Positions 21,852-33,787 of a stretch of 64,000 nt of DNA are shown here, piece by piece. The notes below the pieces were generated by a model, which was not told where the DNA came from, searched no databases, and worked only from the letters and a program-made list of their open reading frames with translations. Position 1 is the first letter of the stretch, and each line of letters opens with the position of its first letter. Both the position numbers and the translations under genes were made by a program. Source of the stretch: Sarocladium kiliense (Eukaryota > Ascomycota > Sordariomycetes > Hypocreales > Sarocladiaceae). The stretch lies in the NCBI GenBank assembly GCA_030734395.1, contig JAUZTG010000041.1, forward strand, positions 682,001 through 746,000, written 5' to 3'.

Positions 21852-22738
21852 TCAGCAGCTTTCGTCCTTGTTCTTGAACCATTCTTGAAGCTTTTTAAGG
21901 CCCAAACCACGATGAGATATCTTGTTCTTCTCCACTGTTTCCATTTCGGCAAACCTATGCGAATCTGTCAGTTGCATTGCGTGCGGGTAGAATGCTTTCA
22001 GCGAGGTGCATTGCCCGGCGAGCCTTACGTCTTGTCTCCGTACTCGAAGCACGCATCCCAGCCTGTTCAAAGTGGTTAGATCTTGTGGCATTCTAAAGTT
22101 GCACATTATGGGCTCACCGAAATCCGGAGGCCCTCGAGGAGGCACGATCTTGCCCTAGTAGACCATTAGTAGTGGTTTGAGGGAAACTCCATGTCATCAC
22201 GCACTGGACAGCGGCCCTGGAATAGGATTGGTTCATGACCCGGGCCGGGGGAGTATGCAAACGTGCACACTGCCTCGGCCGTCTTATCAGCGTACGCGAC
22301 TAGCAGATTGTTCAGCCCTTGGTGGCCGATAGCGGCCATAAACCATTTGCTTCACACTACTTGTCAGCAAGCCATCCAAATTAGGACCGCCACGAGTCCG
22401 TCGGCGTGAGTTCCAGCTCACATGTATGGTCCAGGGAGGCCACTCAGAGCATTGAAGCAAAGTGCTGTGTCTTCAACCAATACAGGTCCATTGATCTGGA
22501 GGCAGGGAGTAAGCGTTTGCTGAGGACAAGCGGTGATCGTCATTAGATATCATAGATCAAGTCGACGTACCATCTCCGCAGCTCTCCGGCACTTTGACTT
22601 CGAGACCTCTTCTATCGTGCCTTGGACTTCCTCCAAGTCGAGGTTTTGGTTCTGCACTTCAATCTCCGGCTCTAGCATAGCCTTGACTTCCCGCAACTTG
22701 TGGGCATTGCCCGTGATGAAATTCACTGTTGGAGCCAT
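21852..22738 (-). CDS. HAM1: Inosine triphosphate pyrophosphatase
   Basis: Hydrolyses ITP, dITP and XTP to keep non-canonical purines out of nucleic acids. The protein starts MAPTVNFITGNAHKLREVKAML (family motif TGN-x-x-K-x-x-E), then EVQGTIEEVSKSKCRRAAEM. Later exons give GPVLVEDTALCFNALSGLPGPYM, KWFMAAIGHQGLNNLL, FQGRCPVRD, and the C-terminal SHRGLGLKKLQEWF. Introns interrupt it at least after the first 60 residues, after PGPYM, and in the region 22000-22140. The size after splicing is about 190 residues, normal for the family. Its stop lies 113 bp from that of the convergent C78 peptidase gene. Confidence 0.92.
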
Positions 22739-23007
22739 TCCAATAACCAGCGACGATCGATTCTGGTAATCAAGTCAAACAATTTGGTTCTGGGTTCTGG
22801 CTAAGATTGAAGTTGTTGACCCCACGTACAACCCTGGGGAGATCGTCGACGAATTCACAAATACGGGCCCAGATCGATAACCCGTTAACAGCATATATCC
22901 AATCCAGCCTGATTCACACAATCGTGAGACCTGGGCACACAGTCGATCTTCAATTGCGGCAGCGTTCCATTTCACACCGCTATTCGCACACAGTGTTTTT
23001 GCAAAGT

Positions 23008-23675
23008 TCATGCCTCCGAGTTGTTCACCTTCCAATGCTTGATCCACTGCTCGATCCGTTCCTGATTTGCCTCCATCTCTTCTGAAGTATTGCTTGTCAA
23101 TTCGATGACTATTTGCTCGTCAAATGCATCTCGGGCCTCTTCGATTATCACCTCCATAATTTCTGCATCTAGGTTCTCCTGCAGCTTCGCTTCTGGATAG
23201 TTTCTGTAGAATGTCAGCAGCAGTACTTCGCTGCTTGGACTGGCATCAGGGCCCATGTGCACAGTTCTTCCAACTTCCAGGACCTTTACTTACCTTGCCT
23301 TCAACCTGTCATAAAGAATCGTGTTGTCGACCCTCAGAACAACGACAAGGTCCACCCAGCTCTCAGGGAACAGGTCACAGGCATGCCAGTCGATGAGGCA
23401 CCCACCTTCCTTGACTTCATCCTCAATCGCATCGAGGAGCTGAGTGGCAGAGGTCAGTTCGTGCGTTTCGTAAAAACTTATGGCTGACGTACCTTATCCT
23501 CGTCCACGATCCAGCTTTGGTGCTCCTCGCTCCATCCTTCATGGCATTCCTTGTCCTTGACGACCTGGTTCACTGAGAGGTGCTTCAGTTGTCCCTTCTC
23601 AGCCAGGCTTTCACAGAGAGTTGTTTTCCCAGCACCAGGTGTGCCGGTAATGATGATATTGGGCGATTTCCTCAT
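23008..23675 (-). CDS. FAP7: Adenylate kinase isoenzyme 6 / Fap7
   Basis: Nuclear P-loop NTPase needed for the last steps of 40S subunit maturation (with uS11) and having adenylate kinase activity. It begins MRKSPNIIITGTPGAGKTTLCE, the Fap7-type Walker A (GTPGAGKT). Next come HLSVNQVVKDKECHEGW, LLDAIEDEVKEGGCLIDWHACDLFPESW and VVVLRVDNTILYDRLKARNYPEAKLQENLDAEI. The end is EQWIKHWKVNNSEA. Two introns fit: after IVDEDK (near 23490) and after RLKAR (near 23210-23290). The ATG at 23675 matches family starts; one at 23714 would add 13 residues. Confidence 0.94.
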
Positions 23676-24311
23676 ATTTCGCTGCTGTCGTTGTCGAATT
23701 TGTTGAGAGCCCAAGATTGGTTCGCTGCAAAAGACGATGGAGAGGAGTGAAAGAGACTTTTCTGTGTTGCCGCGCTAGGGCAGCAGGATCCTGCAGCCTT
23801 GGACGACCAAATGGGTGATATTCGAATTCAAAGGCAGTTTTGAAAACACAGAGATGTACAGTGATGTTATTTTGGTGTTTTGAAGATGCGTCTGCCACGT
23901 TGCAACATAATATCTTCGTCTCTCATTCGCGAGCTACTCTGTGTGGACGCCTTTAGCACACAGGCGAGAGTTGCCTTATGCAGGTATCGAGGCTCATCCG
24001 ATCAGTGCATAACCCCGAACAACTTCAGAGCGAGGCTCTAACCAATCTTCCCACTACCTCGCCCAACCTACAGCACCTATAGTCCAATATACTAAACGTG
24101 ATCCTCGCATTGCACTGTGAACAACGGCATAGGAGACAAACCGTCTGATTGGGGAAAGTCTGTGTCTTTGACACCTTAGGTTGCTTGTAGTACATCTGGC
24201 CAATCCTTACGGAAAGCCCGCACTCTCTTTATTTTGTATCAATACGGTGGACCTCTCGTTCCGATATCTTGTACAGTGCTCGTCGCTCGTGCCGCATATC
24301 GAGTCATTACA
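23676..24311. other. Intergenic, FAP7 to myosin V
   Basis: Promoter side of FAP7 and 3' flank of the myosin gene. No coding signal seen. Confidence 0.55.
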
Positions 24312-27300
24312 TTACTGTGCCATCTGCTCAGCCTGCTCTTCGTCTACCTCTGTGAGATCATCACGTCCGTCGTATACATCCCCGTTTCCGTAGTCCAACT
24401 TTTCTTGCTGTGCGATTGCTTGAGCAGACACAATTTCTGCCAATCGCTTCAGCCTAGGAGTTTGAAGCCCTGTAAGAAAAAACATGTTAGCATGCACATT
24501 GAACGGTGGCCCCACGTGGGACCAGAAGGCTACTGGGACGGATAGAAGTCGGTGCTGTGTACGTACATGATGGTGTATACGTCTCGAGGGCCGTGATCGA
24601 GCGCGGCTCGGCGATCTCATACGGGCCACTGTCGTCCATATCGACAGCTTGCAGGAGAAGTACGTCGCTCTTCTCAGTCACCCGCGAGGCAACTGCCTTC
24701 ATGATTTCGCCATTGATTGGCTGTTCATAGTCTGCAACCAGGTATTGGTTGAGCAGCTTCTGGATTTGATTTGGTGACAGCCTGTACATTATCAGCTTTC
24801 ATCCGAAGGATCATGGTCTCGCAGTGGGTGGACTTACATCCAGCAGATGTCCTGAATGATCTCGATATCATTCAAGGTCGCTTTCTTCAGCTGCAGAAGC
24901 TTGGTTGCTTGCTATGGAATAGTCAGTCAAGAGCCGCTCCAGAATCAGGTCATCCACTTACCATCAGATGCTCAAGCTGAAGGGTGCCCTCAGGCATGTC
25001 GTGGCTCTTGCACCATTCCTCAATCCGCGTGATGTTGTAGTTGATCTGAAGACCTCTCTTCCATGACAGGAAGTTGCGGCGCATGAGAAGATCGTTAAAG
25101 GCTGTAACACCAACAAGACGCAGCAGTTCTGTGACTGTCTGTGTGATGATTGAATCCTCGAGGTAATATGCTTTCATCGCGCGGAAGACGCTGTTTAGAA
25201 GGCTCAGAAGATTGTCCATGCTGTAAGCGGGCGCCGAATTGGACTGAAGCAGTTTGCCGAGGAATCTATTGCTCTCATTGGTAATGAAACCAGGCAGCGA
25301 TTGGGACTCGATGATAGCCGGAATGATCATCTTTTGCAGCTTCTTCTTCAGCACCTTCATCCAAGTATGGTAAATGTTGAATTCGAGGCTCTCCAGATCA
25401 TGCTTTACGATCTCCAGCAAACGGTCGTACTCGTAGTTGTCCGTCTTCTGGGTCTCATACCAGTCCTCTGCAAGGAAGACGAAGGAGAGCATCTCGTGAA
25501 CATTCGACAGCCAGAACGCACCAGGGTTCACAGCCTCTTCACCATCATGTTGCATGACTTCTTGCTGAATGGACTGCATGACGTTGGCGAGGAAACGCTC
25601 AGACTCCTTGACGAAACCGTTGTTCCACATTTCGGAAGTGACAAGGTTGATGAGGTAGGATGGGAAGAGAACCTCTTTATCAGACGGCGGGGGCGTAGTG
25701 TTAGGAGAGGGGATCTTCAGGTTCCTGATGAGACCCATCGTTACCTCTTCGTTCAGACCATCCTCATCTGCGAGTAGGGTCTCGAGTTCCATCTCGATGT
25801 TGTCAACACCTGGAATGAATGTCGAACCAGAGAGATTCTGGCGCATAGCTGTCCCTGTGACTGCCATTGAGACTGGCCGGGGGTTGTATGCGCCGCTGAA
25901 GCGATCGACTTCACGCGGTTCTGCACCAGCACTTCGTCGTTTTGGTTTCTTGGATGACACAAGGTTGATGAGCCCTGTGGTAACCGATGCTGGCGCTGCT
26001 GTGCCATTCGTCGCCTCTCCGTTGACCGGTGCGTTTCGTTTCGCGAGCTCAAGTGCATCCTTAAGGGCATCAAGTTCCTGTCTGAGACTGGTGTTGTCCT
26101 TCTCATGTTGGACGCTGATGTTCTTTGCGGTTTCAAGCTCAGTCTTGGACATCCGAAGAGATTCCCGCAGAGTCCTCTCCTCTTCCTGCATCCTCTTGAT
26201 GTTTGTCGTTGACTCGTCAAAAGCCACTTGAAGCTTCTTCATCTCGTCTTCCATTGCTTGAAGTCGGGCAACTGCGATGCCTGCTTGATTGGCCTCAGTC
26301 TGGAGCTCCTTCGTGCGGGCCTCCAGGGCATTGTGTCTGTTCTTCCAGGACTTGATTTGGCCCTCGTAGTTCTCCACCTGGGACGCAAGATTGCGGTTCT
26401 TCTCCTTCATGGACCCAAGTGACTGGGTCAGTTCGACAACCTTGTTCTCCAACTTGTATGAAATCTGCTTGAGGTCACGAGCCTCCTCGCGGACCTTCTT
26501 GTAGCCACGACGAGCTCGCTTTCCACGCCAAAGACTCTGGATGAGGACAACCTTCCTCCGATACTGTCTCCATGACTTGAGTTGCTGCCGAGACCTCCAA
26601 GATCGTTGAATAATGAGGGCTGCATTCCCGACTCGCGTCTCCATGATCTGTTTCCTGCGCAGATAACCCTTGGCCACTGACTCGAAGGTGATCATGTCCT
26701 GGCGGATTTTCAAGAAAGTCTTGCGCTGCTTTTGTCCGCGCCAGACGCGCTGAATGGTCGTAGCGGCCCTGATAGTACGAAGCTCTTGAGCTCTCCGACG
26801 AGCCATAAAGCCACGCACCAAGGCTTGGCTCTGGATGATGGCCTCGCGCGCATCCAAGTACTGGCGTCTGTAGTATCTGGCCTTCAGATTCTTCTGAATG
26901 AGAATGGCGCATTCGTCTAGGCGGCTAGTTCGCAAATTCTCCAAAAACGCCAGCATACCTGCCCGGAAAAAGATCTTCGTAAGACCGAGCTGGTACTTGT
27001 CAAGGCCCCTTTCGCTGCTCGTGCCCAAAGCTTTCGATAAGATGGCATTCGCCATCTCCCGAATCTCAGATGTCCACTGGCTGGAATGAGTGAGCATATA
27101 GTAACGCAAAGCAAACTCCTCGTACGTCCATCTTGTGGGGTAACCTGCTGTGCTAATGCGAACTGTTTCGAGCACACCGCAAGCGCGCAACTGGCTCAGT
27201 ACCATAGGCCCTTCAAATTTCCAGGCTGCCTTGGCTTCGTTGGGTTTGATGCACCTGATGTAATGCACATCGGTATTGTTGATTGTACTCATTAGTTCAA

Positions 27301-29444
27301 TGAGAGAAGAGCGGAAGATTCCACCAAGGGTAGGCTTGCGATTGACAGCCACACCAATCTTCCTACCACCGGCGGGCTTCACAGCATTGGAAGAGGCAGA
27401 AGCCACGTCTTTCTCGCGGACAGCGGAGGCGGCATCGAGAACTTGCTTCAGGAAGCCATTCGTTGACTCACGCAGAACAGCCATATGCTCGTCTGGAACA
27501 GTATCGCGGTTCTTCTCGATGAAACCTTCCGATTCGTAGGTGACATCCACAGCGTAATGGCAAACTGTGAAAGCCGACTTCCCAAATCGCGGCTTCTTGT
27601 AGAATTTGTGCTTGTCCGAAGCGAAGTTGTGGTGAAGTTTTGTGACGAACTGTTCATCCGAGCCCATTGGCAGTCGAGATTCTTCATCTAAGAGGGAAAG
27701 AACACCCATCTTTCCTTCGATGAGGTCGATGCAAGGCTGGTTGTCCGAGAAGTCGATGAAAGTCCAGTCGATCTGCTCCTTGAGGTACTCTTCCTGTTCC
27801 AGCTTAAAGACATGTTGGTTGAACTCCTGCTGGAGCTTCTCATTGGCGTAGTTGATGCAGAACTGTTCAAAGGAGTTCTTTGCGAAGTGCTCGAAGCCGT
27901 AGATATCAAGGACACCAATGAATGATTTCACGCGGCTGAGAACATCATCAGTGGCCAAACTCTGGTTGATGATGTCGACCAGCCAGTCGAAGAGGCTAGA
28001 ATAGATGTACTTTGCAACTGAATCACGGACAACCACAGCCTGTGCCTGCGACAAGTTTGAGGTAATCTTCTCGCCACGGGTGATGAGTTGCTTCTTGACA
28101 ATCCATTTTGCGAAGGTGGTCGCATCGACGCCAAGGATGCTGCACGCCCGCTCAAGTGAGGGTTCAGTCGGTGCCAGGACGCTGTCGTTGCGAGAAGCTG
28201 TGATCTTAACGTTGCCCAGATGCAACAGACCAGCCAAAAGCTTGAAGATGTCGTCTTGTTGTTCATCAGAGACACCAATGGTCTTCAGTGACTTCTTTGT
28301 GGCGTTGAACTCGGCCTTGTCATCCACTCCGTCGATTGTTGGGCTGCCACCCTGGTTCAAGTACTCGAACTGCTCGACCGGGAGGATGTTGAGATCTTGG
28401 CGCTGTTGATCAGAAGCACCAGCGACAAGCTGGTAGAAGATATGGTAGTTGCGTTCCTTCAATGGCTGGAAAACAAGACGCGATCGCTCGAGAAGGTAAG
28501 TACGGATCTTAGCACCGATGATATTCGTCGATTCGTCGAACATGATCTCGATGTACTTGCCAAAACGCGACGAGTTGTCGTTCCTTGTCGTTTTTGCGTT
28601 ACCAAACGCTTCCATGATTGGATTCGTCGCCAGGATCTGCTCTTCGGTCTCACTCATCGCCTCAGCACCACGTTTGGTGCGAGCGCCCGAATCGTCCGGA
28701 GCCTCTCTCGTTGCGAAGTAGCGCATAATGTACTTGGCGCTGACAGTCTTTCCGGCTCCTGACTCGCCTGACACTACGATCGTTTGGTTCTTGACATCTC
28801 GAATCATGTCCCTAGGGGGCGGTCAGCAAGTGTTGCTTAGCGATCTACCATGGCTTGACCCTACATGAAAGCTTCCTCTGCAATGGCAAACAGATGAGGC
28901 GCCTGCGTAGCCCTTTGCTTTCCAGCATACACCTGAACCATTCCCGGTACATATAGAGAGTCGACACGAGCGAAGGGGTTTGTTGCAATAAGGACAATGC
29001 CACTGTAGGTGTAGATCTCCTTCTGAAGGTACCGTAGACGGATCGCTTGAAGTACTGGAGACGCTTTGTCAGTTTGGGGTCCCTGACCATGAATTGGTGG
29101 CGGTAGGACTCACCTGCAGGTTCATTCAAGTGTGACAGGTTGGTCAAATCATCACTCGCTTCCAGCATAGTGGGATTCATCAGGGGGGGGAGGGCTGGAT
29201 CATTACCGCTGACCAACGCGTCGGCCGGAACGGTGATAACTTTGTCCTGAACACAGTGGAAGGCTTGATCAGCATTACTCGACAGTTGACGAGGACCGTG
29301 TCGACTTACCTCGCCATTCTCGAGCTTGAAGGTCAGCTTGGCCTTGTCACCCTCGATGGCTTTGTCAACAAGCTCAGAAGCTACCCAGCCCTCAGCAGCG
29401 TCAGGCTGCCACGCTCTGGTCCCGACATCATAGACGGACGCCAT
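24312..29444 (-). CDS. MYO2: Class V myosin heavy chain
   Basis: Actin motor that carries secretory vesicles and organelles toward the hyphal tip. Domains in order: the SH3-like N-terminus (GTRAWQPDAAEGWVASE); the motor with NPFARVDSLYVPGMVQVYAGK, P-loop GESGAGKT, switch I NDNSSRFGKY, and a DIYGFEHF relay region; about six IQ motifs (AILIQKNLKARYYRRQY, TIQRVWRGQKQRK, LIQSLWRGKRARRGY); a coiled coil of about 150 residues; a disordered linker; and the cargo-binding DIL domain (QSLPGFITNESNRFLGKLLQ, PNQIQKLLNQYLVADYE). The total is about 1.58 kb of codons, normal for fungal myosin V. Introns follow KLENGE, HLNEPA, AEEAFM, LMV(SG), DICWM and TPS near the ends; the central 3.9 kb is one exon. A run of eight C lies in its second exon. 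Confidence 0.96.
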
Positions 29445-31042
29445 GGGAAAGCCACCCTAGGAAGGGTTCCTGTTGGCGTTGTGAACAGAGACAGCGGGTC
29501 GCAAGGGAGCAGCGAGGCGATAGGGGGAAGGCTATCGGTCGGGGATATTCATTCGTCAAGGAAGGCCAGATAGCAACAAGCTGTCGAGAGGCCAGTGCAG
29601 CGGATGGGAGTCAAGGGGGCACCCAAAATCCAAGGGTCGTGATGGATGAGGCCGTACGATGAGCGTGGCCAGGTTAGGGAAAGGAGAAAGGCAAGTAGCC
29701 TGAGGAGGATTCGATGGATGATGGCAGAACTTTTTGGCAAGCAAGCTGTCGCGACGACAAGGGGTTCTCCTTGAATTTGGGGTCGTTTGGGTTATCGGAC
29801 AAAGACAGGGCAGGATGGTGCAGCGCAGCGCTGCAGGGGGGGCAAGGGGTAGTCCATGTGGGTGCAGGATACCGAACGAAACCCCTAAAGTGACCTGGTC
29901 CAGCGCCCCAACCCCCGAGATTTAGCTCGTAACAGGACCAACAGCACTAAGGCCAGGCACGCGGCTCCTGAACGTGCGGTGGGCGCGCAACCCGACGGGG
30001 GCGGGATGTGCCTCAGAACACGCGCCGCCCTGCCTTGTCCAGGTACCTTAGTATTTGATCACCATCATTGTCATTGTCCGCCCAGGTGCAAACTCATCAA
30101 GTCGAATCCATTAGTCCTCATGGTGTATATGGGAGAGCTTGCCCATTCTGCTCAGCCAGCATCAAGCTCTAATGTCAGTCTTGGGAGACGCCTATGTGTG
30201 GTGCAGATTGCTAACATCTCCTAAAATGCCAATCCTGAACATAGCCGTGCTTCTCACATGGTCAATGCAGGCTCGGACCAGCCACTAGCAGTGTATATTA
30301 GCAATGACTCGCCATATGCCCCATACCGAATGGCATCATCATTAAGTGTGCAGTAGCTACGTGATATCCTGTCGTCGCCCGTGCCCTTCACATGCGGTTT
30401 TCGCCCAGCGAACGGTCCGCCTACACGCATGGCACCTTTATGTACGGGAAGTTAAGCCTTTGGATGAAGATATCTGAGTCAAGTTGGACGATAGGGGATC
30501 GTCTTTAACGGAACCCGTCAAATACGCTGCATGCATGAAAATTTTGGTTTATGGGGGGTTTCAGCTACACCACGATGAGTATTGCTACATGATCATCTGG
30601 TCCATGCTTTTTTCAATTACCAAGTGCGCAGCTTCCCAACCAGAGGGCATATCTGCGCGTTCTCTTGGTACAGTGTGAGGTGGGTTTGGTCCCATTGGAT
30701 TAAGGTGCCCTATTCTGGACGGTAATTGATGCAGAATCCACGCCTTTAAAGACAAACAAAAATTCCATCTGACTACACAGCACACCTTTTCCGTCTATCA
30801 ATCAAGTATTCTGCAGGCCCGTACCTGTCTTTGAGCCAGTTATCCCGCTTCCGGTACTGCCTCTGAAACACATGCTCTTCGCAGAGCCTCTTCAAGTCCG
30901 CGGCTTTCATCGTTCTGCCGATGTGCAAATCATGTGAAGGAGTGGCTTCTGGCTGACGCACGCTTAAGGGGCACGTGACCCAGAGCAATGCATGCATTCT
31001 AGTGAATTGAGAGAGAGAAAAAGCGACACTCATGGTCGCTCT
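29445..31042. other. 1.6-kb intergenic region
   Basis: Upstream of the myosin gene and downstream of NAP1. A minus-strand frame at 30773-31033 begins 10 nt after the NAP1 stop; it shows no family motif and probably lies in the NAP1 3' UTR. No gene supported. Confidence 0.5.
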
Positions 31043-32515
31043 TTAGCTCTGCTTGCACTCAGCCGCCTCCTGCTTGGGCTTTCCAGACTGGTCCTGTCGG
31101 AACATTAGTTCGAATTCCGCCAGAGACACATTCGATTAAGCTTACCTCGTCATCGGTCTCCTCCTCGTCATCGTGATCCTCGCTGAGGTCGTCGTCGTCC
31201 TCATCATCATCATCGTCAAAGTCCTCACCATCCAGGTCGTCCTCGTCGAGCTCCTCGTACGCAAGAGCTTCGCCCGTGAACCAGTCAACAGCACGAGGAA
31301 TCAGCTTCTCCTTGATGTCCTCTCCAAGCTGGTAGTCGAGTTCAAGGCGCTCCTCAATGTCAGAGGCGGCATCATCGTCCTCCTCATCCTCACCCTCGTC
31401 GGCCGGGGGCTTCGGGGGTGAGAAGAAGTTGAAGAATGACTCGGTCGGCACGGACTTCTTGACGATACGGGTCTGCTTCGTGTCTGTGCGAGAGGTTAGT
31501 ATATGCTTGATAGTCATTGGAATCGAGATCTTACTCTTGTTTCGCTGCTTCTTGGCCTCAACACGAACCGTGAGGTCCTTGCCAGGCAACCACTCGATCT
31601 TGTCGCCCTCGGCATGGTCGTAGATAAAGTCGCCTCCATATCCACTCTCGTTCTGGTAGTAGTATGTTTTGGTGATGGTCTTGTTGGAGAAGAACTCATT
31701 GGGAGCGAACTCGAAGATGAGGCGGAACCCAGGCTTGTCAAGGTACTCCATGCGCACATCAACGAGATGCTTCAGTGCGGCCTCATCGCGGTCAGTGATC
31801 ATCTCGGCGAGTGTGATCTGGTTCTTCATGGCGGAAAGCCAGAATTCGGGAATGCCGGTCACGTTCTCTGAGGTAGCAGCCTGCTTATCAGGGCTGCTGG
31901 CAGAGGCCTCTCCTTCAGCTTGAGGCTCCTCGTCCTCATTGTTCTCCTCTCCAGCCTTAATCTCCTCCTCGGTAGGCTCAGCCTTTCCGTTGACGATGGC
32001 GGCTCGCTTCTCGTAGAGAGGTGTGAACTTGGCGAAGTACTTCTTCTCGAGTTGCAGAACCTCCTCCTGGAACTCAGCCTCCAGCTTGGAGTGCTGCTGC
32101 TGGATTCCCCGCAGACCATCGACACGGCGTCGAACCGGGGTTGGAAGTGACTCGATGTAGCCGGAGGAACGGCCGATAAGAGAGCCGAGGCGACCCTGAA
32201 TCATAGAGACGAGCTGGGGGTTCTGGGCAAAGATTGAGGCAGCGGCCTGACGATCCATCTCCTCTGCAAGTGACGTTAGTAACTTTCCGCCTATCTGCGA
32301 GACCGTATGCGGATTTTGGGTATTCTACCTTCGCTGATGCTGGCAACGCCAGGCTGCTGAGCGTGGGATGAGATGGGGGCATTGGTTGCGGGCGTGTTCT
32401 GCGGTGTACTGGAGGAGGGGTAGTTAGCAAGGCTTGTGAGGAGGAATCAGGATCGCTGGGTTCATTCGTACGGAGCAGGCACATCGGCACGCTTCCCTCG
32501 GATAGGTTCGGCCAT
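31043..32515 (-). CDS. NAP1: Nucleosome assembly protein 1
   Basis: Histone H2A-H2B chaperone. It starts MAEPIRGKRADVPAPYE, followed by a linker with TPATNAPISSHAQQPG. The long dimerisation helix runs from LVSMIQGRLGSLIG to LEKKYFAKFTPLYEKRAAIVNG. The earmuff region includes GIPEFWLSAMKNQITLAEMI, FRLIFEFAPNEFFSN, TKTYYYQ and PTESFFNFFSPPK. The acidic C-terminal tail (EDDLDGEDFDDDDDEDDDD) ends in a short final exon QSGKPKQEAAECKQS with a terminal CKQS. CKQS looks like a CaaX box, as in some animal NAP1L proteins, though residue three is not aliphatic. Introns lie after PAPYE, before EEMDRQAA, within the TDTKQ region near 31490-31535, and near 31145. Confidence 0.95.
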
Positions 32516-33787
32516 TTTGGGAGAAGTTTTGAAGTCGGTTTGGCGATGGAGAGGAAGACAGGTGCGGCTGGATGAGACGCAGGATGGTGTAGAAGGGCGA
32601 ATGGAGGAGGTGAAGGAGAGCCCTTGTTGATGATGCCAAAATTTGGTGGGGGCGATAGTCGAGAAAATTTGGGCGCTAAGGTGCCAACGGAGCGACTCAG
32701 TGATTCCCAGCGACGCGACAGACAAGCCCAAGGGCGGTAAGGGCAGCGGAGTTGTTGGGCCACCGTTTGCGCACTGTCAAGCCGCGTGTCCTTGGCCGTT
32801 TGCAGCTGTACGCCGGGTCAGGCACCACACTGCTCGATGCGTTTACCACACGGTCTTGGTCATTGATTCACACTGTGTTGGCTTGCTGCAAGGGACAAGG
32901 GCGTGTCAGCCAGCACACCAACGTGCCCGTGGCTTGCAGCATTCTTGTCTTGTTGGAAGCCACTGACTCGCTGCCCTGGACGCCTCTTGTCCCGATGAGC
33001 CTTATTCACCTACTTTCTCACCCTCACTGCGTGTCAGTCAGTGCATGATGATTCGCTGATGCAGGCTGGTTAATTCGGTACCTATGCATAACCGCACGTA
33101 ACAGTTCGCCATTTGGCTTATACGCTTCATGTGATCATAAGAGATGAGTCGCTTAGCCGTCCTTGTAAATTTCATGGCACAATGCCGAAACCTGTATTTG
33201 ACAGTAAGCGCAAGCCTACTGGCGCGTTGGGTAAATGTGGTTTAAGTTGTCGCTTGTGGTTCGTGACATTTGGTGTTTCTAGTGCTGAACGTAGAATCTC
33301 ACCACAAACTCCATGTGACACGAGGATCTGGTGCCCAAATGCAAGCGCAGTGGGACACTGCGAAGTACAGAGGCCACAAAATCCATCAGGGCGTCGGTTG
33401 AGGCCACTTTCACTAAAGAGGAGCAATCTTGCTTGACGCGAGCAGCCAGGACGAGACTTGCGACATCAGGCGAGGATCCCTCAGCCCAGCTCCAGGGTGG
33501 GAAAACCCACGCACCCATGGCTCCGGCGCAGAGGGACCCTGATTGGACCAGACAAGGATTTACAGAGCGAAAGCTTCCACTTTTAGCCTAGATGCCGTTC
33601 TTGAGCACCTTGGTTCACCCTGGCCCACTCCATGAGCGCAGCTAGGTCATAGGCCGACTATGCAACTTTCGTAGCTTTTTCGGCCTCCGCCCCTCCAGAT
33701 CCTGCCTGGCGAACAGCTTCATCCACACAACCCTGCAGCACAATCATTGCCTGCGTTATGAAGTCACAGCGGAGGTGACCGAAGCGC
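32516..33787. other. Divergent promoter region, NAP1 and P5B ATPase
   Basis: About 1.27 kb between start codons. The frames in 32640-33590 overlap on both strands without motifs. No gene supported. Confidence 0.5.

Noticed and set aside
30773..31033. Minus-strand open frame of 86 codons with a charged C-terminal part
   Set aside because: It begins 10 nt after the NAP1 stop on the same strand, has no family motif and lies where the NAP1 3' UTR should be.
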